From: Erwinia sp. SLM-02
GTDB lineage: Bacteria; Pseudomonadota; Gammaproteobacteria; Enterobacterales; Enterobacteriaceae
NCBI RefSeq assembly: GCF_037450285.1
Contig: NZ_JAQISN010000002.1
Span: 682,001-746,000 of the forward strand
Direction: 5' to 3'
Length of the DNA stretch: 64,000 nt
Part shown: positions 1-9,044 of the stretch, one piece after another
Numbering within the stretch: position 1 is the first letter of the stretch
How the letters are laid out: every line of letters starts with the position of its first letter
The notes under the pieces: generated by a model
Told to the model about the DNA's origin: nothing
Seen by the model: only the letters and a program-made list of their open reading frames with translations
Databases searched by the model: none
Made by a program: the position numbers and the translations under genes

Positions 1-745
1 CCTTGATATCCAGCAGCGCCGCCAGCGCGCCCTTCGGCCCGTGAGCAATTTTTTGTTCGTCTTCCGCTGCCAGCTTATCGGAAAGCGCTTTCTTCTCGCT
101 GGCGTTCAGCCATTTGGCCTTTTCCGGGCGATCGTCCAGGTAAAAAATCACCCACACCCCGACGATAGATGCCAGCAGCCCCTCAACGAGGAACATCATC
201 TGCCAGCCGTGCAGGCCAAAGGCAAACGGCGTGCCGTCCAGCGTCAGCAGCCCACCCGACAGCGGCCCGCCGATAATAAACGCCAGCGGCGCACCGAACA
301 GAAAATACCCGGTCACCCTGGCGCGGATATGCAGCGGGAACCAGAACGTCAGATACAAGATCACGCCCGGGAAGAAGCCGGCTTCGCTCACGCCGAGTAA
401 AAAACGCAGGAAGATAAAAACGTTCTCGGTATGGGCAAACATCATTGAGGCGGAAACTAAACCCCAGGTGATCATAATCCTGCCGAGCCATATTCTGGCG
501 CCCACCTTATAGAGCAGAATATTGCTGGGCACTTCAAACAGCGCGTAGCCGATAAAGAATATTCCCGCGCCAAATGCATAGGCGGCATCGCTCAGCCCGG
601 TATCGTACTGAAACTGTTGTTTAGCGAAGCCAATATTAGCCCGGTCCAGATAGGCCAGAATAAACATAAGCGTCACCATCGGGATAATTCTTTTTATCGC
701 TTTACTGATGGCGACGGACAAATGATCGGGAGACGTATTATCCAT
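1..745 (-). CDS. MFS transporter, ACS type (3' end outside window)
   Basis: The first 248 or so codons of a major facilitator; the C-terminal half lies beyond the left edge. Helix 1 carries the LDRANIGFA motif typical of anion:cation symporters for sugar acids such as tartrate, galactarate or hexuronates, and several hydrophobic helices follow. I take the ATG at 745 because the next upstream ATG (750) is out of frame. It lies about 80 bp downstream of, and on the same strand as, an enolase-superfamily dehydratase, so the two probably form an operon in which this protein imports the sugar acid that the dehydratase consumes. The substrate cannot be named from sequence alone. Confidence 0.85.
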   Translation of the reverse strand, partial: MDNTSPDHLSVAISKAIKRIIPMVTLMFILAYLDRANIGFAKQQFQYDTGLSDAAYAFGAGIFFIGYALFEVPSNILLYKVGARIWLGRIMITWGLVSASMMFAHTENVFIFLRFLLGVSEAGFFPGVILYLTFWFPLHIRARVTGYFLFGAPLAFIIGGPLSGGLLTLDGTPFAFGLHGWQMMFLVEGLLASIVGVWVIFYLDDRPEKAKWLNASEKKALSDKLAAEDEQKIAHGPKGALAALLDIK

Positions 746-825
746 GACATTCCTCTGCTGATGTTATTTTAATTATCGATACAGTGATGAAATAAAGGGT
801 ACAGTCCTGAAATAGTAAAACCGGA

Positions 826-1950
826 TTATCTGACGCTGAATCGCTCTAAAGCTTCCGGACGTAACGTGGTACCCGCGCCCGGCTCAACAGGCGTTTGATA
901 CACGCCGTCCTTCACCACCACCGGGTTAACGAAGCAGTCCAGCGTCCACGGAATATACTCCAGCAGCGAGCAGGCCGGGTGCGCCATCACCAGGTGCAGC
1001 TGCGCCTGCATCATATCGCCATGGTGCGGGGTCACCGGCAGATTGAACGCCATGCCCAGGTCGGCAATTTCCCATACCGCCGTCAGCCCGCCGCAGCGCG
1101 TGGCATCGGGCTGCAGGTAGTCAACGGCACCGGCCAGCACAAACTCCTTAAATGAATCAAACTGATACAACAGTTCGCCCAGGGCAATCGGCGTGGTCAT
1201 ATGTTTTGCCAGCTCTTTGTGGCTGGAGACATCATCGTGCCACATCGGCTCTTCGAACCAGGTAATGTCATAGTCGGCCAGACGTGGGCCGTACTGCTTT
1301 GCCGTGCTGATATCCCATTTGGCATTGGCATCCACCATCAGCTGGGCATCGTCACCGATCGCTTTTCTGACGGCTTCAATGCGGCGGATATCCTCTTTCG
1401 GATCCGGCTTGCCGATCTTCATCTTGATGGCGTTAAAGCCTTCTTCGAAGATCATTTTTTTACAGTCATCCACCAGCTCGGCGGTTTCACGCACCAGCCA
1501 TCCGCAGTCGGTGTTATAGGCGGAAACTTTCGCCTGCCTCGATCCGCCAAACAGCTGCCACAGCGGCTGCCCGGCGTGCTTGGCCTTCAGATCCCACAGC
1601 GCGATATCAATCGCCGACAGCGCCATTTGCATCAGCCCGCCGCGCCCTACCCAGATATTGGTTGAGCTGCGGGATAACTTGCGGTGCAGGTGGCGCACTT
1701 CGGTCGGGTCTTCGCCAATCAGCATCGGGCCAAAAACGTCGGTAATAATAGTGGTGATCAGGCGGTCGGTGGTGATATCCGCGTGGGTGCCGGTATGACC
1801 ATAGCCCACCAGACCGCATTCGGTTTCAATCATTACCCCCGGCATGCCCCAGTGGGTAATGCTGTGGGTGGAGTCTCCAATGATGTTTTTCGTCACCGGA
1901 ACATGCATGATAAACGGGGTAAGTTTCTTTATTTTCAGTGTATTAGACAT
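826..1950 (-). CDS. mandelate racemase/muconate lactonizing enzyme family sugar-acid dehydratase
   Basis: 374 residues, normal for the enolase superfamily. A KxK motif (K176, K178) supplies the base, D207/E233/E259 are placed as Mg ligands (VDAN, WFEEP, GEL), and D282 with H309/H310 forms the Asp-His dyad. This is the mandelate-racemase subgroup pattern, shared by cytoplasmic acid-sugar dehydratases that abstract the proton next to the carboxylate. The MFS carrier downstream supports a role in catabolism of an aldarate or aldonate. It could instead be a racemase or epimerase; the exact substrate is not readable. An AT-rich 456-bp divergent promoter region separates it from the kinase gene on the other strand. 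Confidence 0.88.
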   Translation of the reverse strand: MSNTLKIKKLTPFIMHVPVTKNIIGDSTHSITHWGMPGVMIETECGLVGYGHTGTHADITTDRLITTIITDVFGPMLIGEDPTEVRHLHRKLSRSSTNIWVGRGGLMQMALSAIDIALWDLKAKHAGQPLWQLFGGSRQAKVSAYNTDCGWLVRETAELVDDCKKMIFEEGFNAIKMKIGKPDPKEDIRRIEAVRKAIGDDAQLMVDANAKWDISTAKQYGPRLADYDITWFEEPMWHDDVSSHKELAKHMTTPIALGELLYQFDSFKEFVLAGAVDYLQPDATRCGGLTAVWEIADLGMAFNLPVTPHHGDMMQAQLHLVMAHPACSLLEYIPWTLDCFVNPVVVKDGVYQTPVEPGAGTTLRPEALERFSVR

Positions 1951-2406
1951 CAGTTTTTACCTGGCAATGTTAATGTGGGTATACTCTAACAACGACCCAA
2001 ACCGATGACTGTCAAACGGCATACACATCCCCTGCTGCCGCCAGATTTAGTTGGAAAATTTGAACTGGATCTAACTTTTCAGGAAATTATTCCACAAAAA
2101 AAATGCCCCAAAACTCAGCATTAAACAGATACACCCACCGGATTTAAAAAAACAAACCCGTTTCTAAACAACGCGTAAAACCTTTATTACGTTACATCAC
2201 TAAATAACAACTCCGCATAATAAAAAATAACCGCCACGGTCTGAGGCAGGAAAATAACCGCAACAAAACATAAAAGAAGCACCCAAAGCCAACGTATATT
2301 CACCTGACGAAAACATTTTTTACTTATTACAAATTCAGTTAATAAAAAGTTAAATTCATTAATTATCGAAACAGCCAATATTGCGCCAAAACACCAGGGA
2401 GTGCAT
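1951..2406. promoter_or_regulatory. AT-rich divergent intergenic region
   Basis: About 456 bp between the dehydratase (minus) and the kinase (plus). It is much richer in A+T than the genes on either side from about 2060 on. An imperfect inverted repeat AGTT-N10-AACT at 2049-2066 could be an operator. I see no convincing gene: a 63-codon frame at 2187-2378 encodes a hydrophobic stretch but has no clear ribosome binding site. No regulator gene is adjacent, so control of both transcripts is unknown. Confidence 0.4.
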
Positions 2407-3336
2407 ATGTACGATATTATCGTTATGGGAAGTATTAATATGGATGTGATTGTTAACTGCCATCACTTTCCTTCAAGCGGGGATAATACCTTCTGCGAAT
2501 CCATTCGTTTAGCCGCAGGGGGGAAAGGCAATAATCAGGCGGTCAGCGCCGCGCGCTACGGCAAAAAAGTCTGCTTTCTGGGCTGTATCGGTGATGATGC
2601 CCCCGGCAGGCAGCTGCGGCAAAACCTGCAGGAACGGGGCATTGACGACCGCTGGCTGATGGTGAAAGAAGGCGTGGGGACCGGTTCCTGCGTGGGTCTC
2701 GTGGAGCCGGGCGGCGAAAACACGCTGCTGGTGAATCTCGGCGCTAATTTTGCTTTCGGCGAAGAAGAAATCAGCCAGCGGCTGGATTCGGTAAACGGAA
2801 AAATTCTGCTGATCCAGATGGAAACCAGCAAAGAGTCGGTGCTGGCCGCCGTGCGCACCGCGCGTGCCAAAGGCATGCTGATTATTCTCGATCCGGCTCC
2901 GGTGCAGGGCATTAATCCGGCCTGCTTCCCTTACGCCGACATCATCGTGCCGAACAGCAGCGAAGCCAGACGTATTTCCGGCGTGGAGGTGAAGGATGAA
3001 CGCTCGGCGCTGGCGGCAGCAAAGATTATCCATGGTATGGGGGTTAAAAACGTCATTGTGAAAATGGGCGGCAACGGATGCCTGCTTTATCGCAATGAAA
3101 AATCGACGTTTTTCCCTGCTCTGAAGGTCGAGGCGGTGGATACCGTCGGTGCCGGTGACTGCTTTGCCGGCGCGCTGGCAAACTACCTGATCGACCATCC
3201 CGATAACCTTGACGAGGCCATTCGTTTTTCCCACGTGGTGGCCGGCATCAAGGTTTCCCGCCGGGGCGGCCAGGACGCCATGCCCTCGCTTGATGAAGTC
3301 AACGCCGTGTTGAACAAGGGTATGCGCACGGAATAA
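2407..3336 (+). CDS. PfkB-family (ribokinase-like) sugar kinase
   Basis: 309 residues. It has the ribokinase-type N-terminal signature GGKGNNQA, which binds the sugar, and the C-terminal DTVGAGDCF motif with the catalytic Asp and the anion hole, so it is a cytoplasmic ATP-dependent kinase of a sugar or nucleoside-like compound. I prefer ATG 2407 over GTG 2401 because AGGGAG ends about 5 bp before the ATG and would overlap the GTG. The PTS IIC gene follows after about 50 bp, probably in the same operon. GGKGNNQA points to a ribokinase-like rather than a fructokinase-like member, so it is not an obvious partner for the sucrose locus further on. Confidence 0.88.
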   Translation: MYDIIVMGSINMDVIVNCHHFPSSGDNTFCESIRLAAGGKGNNQAVSAARYGKKVCFLGCIGDDAPGRQLRQNLQERGIDDRWLMVKEGVGTGSCVGLVEPGGENTLLVNLGANFAFGEEEISQRLDSVNGKILLIQMETSKESVLAAVRTARAKGMLIILDPAPVQGINPACFPYADIIVPNSSEARRISGVEVKDERSALAAAKIIHGMGVKNVIVKMGGNGCLLYRNEKSTFFPALKVEAVDTVGAGDCFAGALANYLIDHPDNLDEAIRFSHVVAGIKVSRRGGQDAMPSLDEVNAVLNKGMRTE

Positions 3337-3387
3337 AACGCGCGCAGAGCTAACACGTTATTTCCATGGAAAAGGAAGAGCCGACCT

Positions 3388-4806
3388 ATGTTTGCTTCAC
3401 TGAATAGCGGGTTTACCGCTTTTATTTCGCTTGGCGCACCGGCGATGATGTTCTTTATTATCACGCTGCTGTCACTGATCTTCAGGGTTAAAATATCGAA
3501 AGCGCTGGAAGGCGGCATCCTGATTGCGCTGGCCCTCACCGGCATGGGCGCAGTCATCACCTTATTAACCGGCGCCTTCGCGCCGGCCTTAACCCAGTTT
3601 GTCGAGTCAACCGGCGTCACCCTGTCGATTACCGATCTGGGCTGGGCACCGCTAGCGGTCATTACCTGGGGGTCGGTCTATACGCTCTATTTCGCCACCG
3701 TCTGCATTATCCTCAATGTGCTTCTGCTCACGCTCAATAAAGTCAAAACGCTCAATGTGGACCTGTTTAATATCTGGAATCTGTCGGTGATAGGCCTGCT
3801 GACCCTGTATTACTCAGACAGCAATTTGATACTCACCACCTGCGTTGTCGGTGTGGTTTACATTCTGATGCTGTTCAATTCCGATGTGATGCAGCCGCAG
3901 ATTAAAGCGCTGATGAAATATGACCGCAGCAGCATCACCACCACCGCGCACCCTTCCCTGCTGATTTGTCCGCCGGTTCTGGTGATTAACGAACTGATAT
4001 CAAAGCTGATCCCGTCTATTGATAAATATGACTTTGACGCGGAAAAGCTCAATCAAAAAATCGGCTTCTGGGGGTCGAAATTTGCCATCGGCGTTTATCT
4101 GGGGTTCTTCGTCGGGCTGCTCGGCAGGCTGCCGATGAGTGAACTGTTTTCGCTGGCCTTCACCGCCGGGGTGTCGCTGGAGCTGTTCGGTGCGGTCGGT
4201 AACTGGTTCGGACCGGCGATCAAACCTCTGTCCGACGGTATTGCCAGTATTATGGAAAAGCGCATGAAGGGCCGTCAGATCTATGTGGCCATCGACTGGC
4301 CGATCCTCGCTTCCCGCGCGGAGCTGTGGGCCGTGGCCAATATCCTCGCCCCCATCCTGCTGGTTGCGGCGATCCTGCTGCCGGGGAACAGGGTACTGCC
4401 GCTTGGCGGCATCCTGCTGACCGTCCTGGCGCCTGCCCTGCTGGTGATCACCCAGGGAAAAGTGATCCGCATGACGCTGATCGGCACGCTGCTGATCCCG
4501 CTTTTCCTCTGGGCCGCCACGCTGATTGCCGAGTTCGTTACCCAGACCTCCATCGCCATGCACAGCTTCCCTAAAGGAATGGCATCCGATCAGCTGTTCT
4601 CATCCGTCGATTCCGACCCGCTGGAAAAAATGCTGTCGATGCTGATCGCCAAAGCCAGCGTCACGCTGAATCCGCAGATGCTGATGCTGGCGGCGGTGGC
4701 CACCGTGGCCTATCTGGGTATGTTTGTCTGGTACTTTAAACGGATGAAGAAAATTAACGCCGCGCGGTTTAGCGCTACGCCCGTTGCTGATGGCCCGCAG
4801 AACTGA
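3388..4806 (+). CDS. PTS transporter subunit IIC, GatC/galactitol-like
   Basis: 472 residues with about ten or more hydrophobic segments and the general look of GatC/SgaT-type EIIC permeases, including a polar central loop with a conserved-looking TAHPSLLI stretch. It would translocate a sugar alcohol or pentose-like sugar across the inner membrane. No EIIA or EIIB domain is fused to it and none is encoded nearby. It must therefore either borrow EIIB from elsewhere, or work with the upstream PfkB kinase as a facilitator followed by ATP-dependent phosphorylation. AAGGAAGAG precedes the ATG. The gene ends convergently with the porin gene. Confidence 0.75.
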   Translation: MFASLNSGFTAFISLGAPAMMFFIITLLSLIFRVKISKALEGGILIALALTGMGAVITLLTGAFAPALTQFVESTGVTLSITDLGWAPLAVITWGSVYTLYFATVCIILNVLLLTLNKVKTLNVDLFNIWNLSVIGLLTLYYSDSNLILTTCVVGVVYILMLFNSDVMQPQIKALMKYDRSSITTTAHPSLLICPPVLVINELISKLIPSIDKYDFDAEKLNQKIGFWGSKFAIGVYLGFFVGLLGRLPMSELFSLAFTAGVSLELFGAVGNWFGPAIKPLSDGIASIMEKRMKGRQIYVAIDWPILASRAELWAVANILAPILLVAAILLPGNRVLPLGGILLTVLAPALLVITQGKVIRMTLIGTLLIPLFLWAATLIAEFVTQTSIAMHSFPKGMASDQLFSSVDSDPLEKMLSMLIAKASVTLNPQMLMLAAVATVAYLGMFVWYFKRMKKINAARFSATPVADGPQN

Positions 4807-4926
4807 AGATCCCGATCGGAGGCAATCTGAAAGCCATTAATGCCTTGTGAATAACTGACCGCGCGGGAATGGCAGGTAGCATGGCGTGATAAAGCAGCGC
4901 ATCACAGCCAGCGGGAGTCCTGAGAA

Positions 4927-4954
4927 TGTGCCCGAAACGCCAGATTCGGGCACA
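4927..4954. terminator. hairpin between convergent genes
   Basis: A perfect 10-bp stem (TGTGCCCGAA pairs with TTCGGGCACA) with an 8-nt loop, in the 204-bp gap between the PTS IIC gene and the converging porin gene. Neither strand has a long T-tract, so it may be a weak bidirectional terminator or a 3'-end stabiliser. Confidence 0.45.
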
Positions 4955-5010
4955 GAGAAAACCGTGCAGACCACATTCCTGCCGATTGCGGTCAGCCGGT
5001 TCCGGCCGGG

Positions 5011-6024
5011 TTAAAAGTTGTAATCCAGCATCAGCTTATACTCGGTGGTAATCGCATCGCCGTGGGTCACCCAGTTTCCACTCTGCGCAATATCAGAGCC
5101 GGTCACTTCCCCCGACACGGTAAAGCGTGTGGTGATGGGATAGTTGGCCGTCAGTTTGACAAAGCGATAGCGCGTATCCTGGAAGACCTCGCTGTTATCC
5201 TGCAGCGCGTTGTCCTTTTTAAAGTGGCCGTAGCCGCCGCTGAAGGTGGTGGAGAGCCGGCCCCAGTTGTGCCAGACGCCGGCGGAGGTCGTCCAGTCCC
5301 TGCTGTCGATATTGCCCCACTGCGCCCGCTCAAGAATGCCGGAGGAGAACGCCTGACGGAACCAGACCCCGGTGGTGTTGTTGATAATGTACTGTACGCC
5401 CGGCTCAATCTGGAACGAACGCAGATCGCGGTCGTTTTGCGATGCGCCGCTGCGGCGATGGTCGATCTGCTGATACAGATAGCCAAAGAACGACAGGCGA
5501 TCCATCGCCCGCAGGTCGGCAAAGAACTTGGCCCGCGCCTGCCAGCGGTCGTCCTGCGAGGCGCTGCCGCCCATCACATCCCAGCCGAAGCGCAGCCACT
5601 GGTAGAAGTATTCATGGCCGACAATCACCTGCGTCCACTGATCCTGGCTGAGGTAAGTTTGATTATCCCAGGCACCGTTATAGTTGGTGGTGCGCCCGTC
5701 GGAGAACGCCAGATACCAGCCCGGCAGCGCATCGTGGCGCATCACGCCCTGCACAAAGGTGGCGGATTCGCTGCCGTTATGAAAGCTGCTGTGCCGCCAG
5801 TTGTTATCCTCAATGGCGTACTTCACTTTCAGCTGGCCGTGGATTTTTCCCCCGGCCGGATTTGAAGAGCGCGCCGAGGTCCACATCACCGCCTCGTCGA
5901 GATAGGACCAGGGATCGACCGCAATGACGTTTCCCGCCCGGTCTTTTGCCAGACTCATACCGGCATGGGTGACGCCGGGTAATATCAGTGCAATTAAAAC
6001 CGCCAGGGCATGATAATTTTTCAT
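5011..6024 (-). CDS. outer-membrane porin, OmpG/KdgM-like (second porin of fructan locus)
   Basis: 337 residues with a cleavable signal peptide ending near THA-G, alternating beta-strand pattern, many aromatic residues and a C-terminal Phe, the usual outer-membrane insertion signal. It belongs to the broad group of saccharide porins (OmpG, KdgM and relatives) that admit oligosaccharides. It is the last gene of a five-gene minus-strand unit with a GH32-like periplasmic enzyme directly upstream (12-bp gap). It is similar in layout to the other porin of the locus but lacks that protein's low-complexity N-terminal extension. Role by context: entry of sucrose or short fructans. Confidence 0.82.
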   Translation of the reverse strand: MKNYHALAVLIALILPGVTHAGMSLAKDRAGNVIAVDPWSYLDEAVMWTSARSSNPAGGKIHGQLKVKYAIEDNNWRHSSFHNGSESATFVQGVMRHDALPGWYLAFSDGRTTNYNGAWDNQTYLSQDQWTQVIVGHEYFYQWLRFGWDVMGGSASQDDRWQARAKFFADLRAMDRLSFFGYLYQQIDHRRSGASQNDRDLRSFQIEPGVQYIINNTTGVWFRQAFSSGILERAQWGNIDSRDWTTSAGVWHNWGRLSTTFSGGYGHFKKDNALQDNSEVFQDTRYRFVKLTANYPITTRFTVSGEVTGSDIAQSGNWVTHGDAITTEYKLMLDYNF

Positions 6025-6036
6025 AATAAGATCCCA

Positions 6037-7530
6037 TTAAAGCATTTCTTTAAAATTCAATTCGGCGTGAATGCCATCTTTTTGCGGCAGGCTGATGCTC
6101 CAGGGTTTGTCTTCCATGGCATACATTCTCGTGCTGAACGCGGCTTGATTATTGATATAGAACACCGCCATCGAATTCTGGATCAGGATCTTAAGCTCAA
6201 CTTTTTCCCCCAGGGGAATATCAACCCAGGACTCGGCATTAGCCTGATTAACCGAGGCCAGCGGTGAATTAAAGAAATAGACCTTCCCTTTGCTTTTATT
6301 AAATACCACGTTGAGCCGTGCTTCACCGACGTTGTTATTATTCACGCCAAAGCTCATTGCCATTCCGGCGCTGGGGATATCCACGCTGGCGGTCAGCACA
6401 CCGCGTTTCGGTAAGGCCGGATAAACCGCCGAGCGCAGCGGACCGAACTGCGTGGCGGTGGTAACCTGCGCGGTGCTTTCCAGCGTCCGGGTTCTGCCGC
6501 CGTTGGCGTCGATTGCCGCCTGCAGCTCCTGCGGAATCACGCTGTTAAGCTGGCCGTTGGCACCGGCGGTCAGCTCATGCCCGACCAGATTCCCCGCCCA
6601 GTCGATATTGCCGCCGTCGCTGTTGCCGCCTTTGGTGGGGATCCAGCCAAAGACAAACAGCCGGTCGTCTTTCATTACCAGCTTACCGGCATACAGCCCC
6701 GCGCCGTCGAACACGTAGCTGTCCGGCTTGCGCCACGGCCCTTCGGGTGTATCCGCCACGCGGTACTGGGTCAGGCGCAGCGGCCACTGATCGCTGAAGC
6801 TCAGATACCAGCGTCCGTTGAAATACACCAGCGTCGGGCACTCCAGATTGGAGTCCGGGGCAATGGTGTCGTTATCGATGAAGACCCCGCGATCCTGCCA
6901 GGTTTTTAAATCTTTTGAACTGTAGCGGGCAATGATCCCACGCCCGTTGCTGCGGGTGGTGATCAGCATCCAGTACTCCTGTTTCTCCTCCACCCACACC
7001 ACGTGCGGATCGCGGAAGTCATTACCGCGATAGTTCGCACCCGGTAAAATCGTATCCTGCGGATGCTTAACCCAGTGAAGGCGGTCCTGGCTGGTGGCGT
7101 GCATAATCGACTCCACCGGGAAAACATTCGCGTTGTGCGCGGTATACCAGGCGTGCCAGGTATCGCCGACCTTAATCATTGAGCCGGTGCCTAATAACAG
7201 TTCCGGGCTGTCGACATCATTCACATAGGGAATAACCTCGGAGTGATTCTGATAGTGATATAAATCCGCACTGGAAAGTAAATGAATGGCGTGCACGCCT
7301 AAATCGCCGCCGCCGCGAATATCATTCAGATAAAAAATATTAAATTCACCGTTATCGTAAGCCGGCATCGGGTCGCCTACGAATGAACCTTTAATTTTCG
7401 GGAAGAAGTCTTCAACGTGGGTAATTTTTTTATTTTCCAGCGTTTCCTTACCCATTTGTGCATAAGCGGCAATATTGCCGCCCGCCAGCAGCAGCAGTGC
7501 GGCCAGCGCCGCAGAGGTTAATTTTTTCAT
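6037..7530 (-). CDS. periplasmic GH32-like fructan hydrolase
   Basis: 497 residues with a Sec signal peptide (about 25 residues, ending AYA-Q). The five-bladed propeller motifs of clan GH-J are present in altered form: GDP with a probable nucleophile D53 (normally WMNDPNG), FRDP at 172-175 and the acid/base ECP at 230-232. A C-terminal beta-sandwich follows. It therefore probably cleaves beta-fructosidic bonds in the periplasm, releasing products for the CscB-type symporter. It lies between two porin genes on the same strand, with gaps of 14 and 12 bp. The departure from the canonical nucleophile motif means substrate and even activity need testing. Confidence 0.75.
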   Translation of the reverse strand: MKKLTSAALAALLLLAGGNIAAYAQMGKETLENKKITHVEDFFPKIKGSFVGDPMPAYDNGEFNIFYLNDIRGGGDLGVHAIHLLSSADLYHYQNHSEVIPYVNDVDSPELLLGTGSMIKVGDTWHAWYTAHNANVFPVESIMHATSQDRLHWVKHPQDTILPGANYRGNDFRDPHVVWVEEKQEYWMLITTRSNGRGIIARYSSKDLKTWQDRGVFIDNDTIAPDSNLECPTLVYFNGRWYLSFSDQWPLRLTQYRVADTPEGPWRKPDSYVFDGAGLYAGKLVMKDDRLFVFGWIPTKGGNSDGGNIDWAGNLVGHELTAGANGQLNSVIPQELQAAIDANGGRTRTLESTAQVTTATQFGPLRSAVYPALPKRGVLTASVDIPSAGMAMSFGVNNNNVGEARLNVVFNKSKGKVYFFNSPLASVNQANAESWVDIPLGEKVELKILIQNSMAVFYINNQAAFSTRMYAMEDKPWSISLPQKDGIHAELNFKEML

Positions 7531-7544
7531 GATTACGTTGCTCG

Positions 7545-8942
7545 TCAGAAATTATAAACCGCGCCCACCACGGTGAACGGCGTCCAGGAGTAGCCCGCGG
7601 TGGTCCAGGCACCGGCCTCTTTGGTGAATTTCGCTTTAAATTCGCCGTACAGGCGAAGCTCATCCACAATCGGGTAGCTGAGGGTGCCGCCGACGTACTG
7701 ATAGCGGCCATCGTAGAACAGCTCGTAGCTGTCGCTGGCGTTGGTGGTTTTCTTCTGGCCGACGCCGACGTACAGCGAGGTTAACAGCGGGTACCAGTTT
7801 TTCCACAGTCCGGCGGACACCTTCCATTCACGTTCGATGATATCGCCCCACTGCTCGCGCTCCTGGCGGTTGTAGGAGTAGAACGGGCGCAGATACAGGC
7901 CGAGATCCGGGTTCACGCGGTACTGCAGCGCCGGTTCGGTTTCGAAAATGAGTTTTTCCAGATCGCCGTTGCCCGGCTCCGTGCCCTGCGGCTGGAACTC
8001 GCCAAAGGCGTAGCCCGCAATGCTCCAGCGGTCGGAGAGTCGCAGGTCCTGCCACAGCTTGAAGCGGCTTTTCCAGCGCTTGCCGGCCGACTCCGAGCCG
8101 CCCATCACTTCCGCACCGATATTGCCGCGCCAGGTTTCAAAGATATGCCCGATAAAGACTTCGTTAATCGTATTGGTGCCGCCGTAGTGCTGATTGCTGA
8201 ACTGGCCTTTATAACTGTCTTCGCGGGCGTTATAGAAACCAAAATACCAGTTCGGCATTTCGTCATGACGTAAAAAAGCCTGTAGCGTGGCGTATTTAAA
8301 TTTCCCGCCGTTGTGTTCATTATTGCTGCGGCGCGCATCGTCAATTTCAATCTGCGTGCCGATATTGCCGTGCAGGCCACCGGCTTCCATATTGCGGCCG
8401 ACGCTGTTCCAGTGTACCGGCGGCTCGTCCTGGCGCAGGCGCAGTACGCTGACCTCGTTGGCGTTGCTGAGCAGCACACCGCCTTTATCGGGAACGGAGC
8501 CTGGCGCTGCTGCACTGCCGTGCACGGACTGCCCGCCCGGGGCAGCGGCTGCCCGATCGTTCAATCCCGTCAGCGCTGCGGCGGGTGTTGAAGAGACTCC
8601 TGCTGCTGCCGTTGTACCGTCAGATGCGGATGTGGCTGAAGCTGCTGATGCCGTTGCACCGTCAGATGCGGATGTTACTGACGGCGCGTTACCGGGTGCC
8701 GACGACGACGTTTTACCGTTCGCAGCAGCAGCGGATTTACCGCTGGCTTTGGGCGTATCTAAATCGTCGTGAAAATAACTTTGATAGCCGCCAATATAAT
8801 TATCGCTATTATCTTTTATTTCATCAGCCATAGCTGGAAGGCTTAACAGCGTTGCCATAATTAGCATGCCATTTCTGCCGTTAACCATTCCGCGCGGACT
8901 TATTACCCTATAACGGTGGAGAGGAGAGGTTATTGCTTTCAT
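7545..8942 (-). CDS. outer-membrane porin with low-complexity N-terminal extension
   Basis: 465 residues from the ATG at 8942, chosen because GAGGATAATAAA sits right before it; a longer frame reaches 8993 without a ribosome site. A signal peptide ends near AMA-D. After a short conserved start comes a stretch of about 110 residues rich in Ala, Ser, Gly and Thr, then an OmpG-like barrel ending in ...YNF. Sucrose porin ScrY also has an N-terminal periplasmic extension (a coiled coil), but here the extension is disordered-looking rather than heptad-based. By context it admits sucrose or fructo-oligosaccharides. It is the first of two porins in the operon. Confidence 0.8.
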   Translation of the reverse strand: MKAITSPLHRYRVISPRGMVNGRNGMLIMATLLSLPAMADEIKDNSDNYIGGYQSYFHDDLDTPKASGKSAAAANGKTSSSAPGNAPSVTSASDGATASAASATSASDGTTAAAGVSSTPAAALTGLNDRAAAAPGGQSVHGSAAAPGSVPDKGGVLLSNANEVSVLRLRQDEPPVHWNSVGRNMEAGGLHGNIGTQIEIDDARRSNNEHNGGKFKYATLQAFLRHDEMPNWYFGFYNAREDSYKGQFSNQHYGGTNTINEVFIGHIFETWRGNIGAEVMGGSESAGKRWKSRFKLWQDLRLSDRWSIAGYAFGEFQPQGTEPGNGDLEKLIFETEPALQYRVNPDLGLYLRPFYSYNRQEREQWGDIIEREWKVSAGLWKNWYPLLTSLYVGVGQKKTTNASDSYELFYDGRYQYVGGTLSYPIVDELRLYGEFKAKFTKEAGAWTTAGYSWTPFTVVGAVYNF

Positions 8943-9009
8943 TTTATTATCCTCGTTATTCAGAGCACAACGATGCCTACCTGAGAAAGGCATTAATTCA
9001 GAACGGGTG

Positions 9010-9034
9010 GCCGCAGTACGGAATGTACTGCGGC
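9010..9034. terminator. intercistronic hairpin downstream of sucrose hydrolase gene
   Basis: A 10-bp perfect stem, GCCGCAGTAC pairing with GTACTGCGGC around a GGAAT loop, just after the hydrolase stop codon and before the porin gene. No T-tract follows in the direction of transcription, so it is more likely a partial attenuator or mRNA stabiliser than a full terminator. Confidence 0.45.
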
Positions 9035-9044
9035 AAAGGTTAGA

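Noticed and set aside
41..512. Several open frames on both strands within the first 512 bases
   Set aside because: They overlap the MFS gene read on the minus strand, whose helices and ACS motif are clear.
2187..2378. 63-codon hydrophobic frame in the AT-rich divergent region
   Set aside because: No ribosome site, no recognisable similarity, and biased composition that makes chance hydrophobic frames likely.
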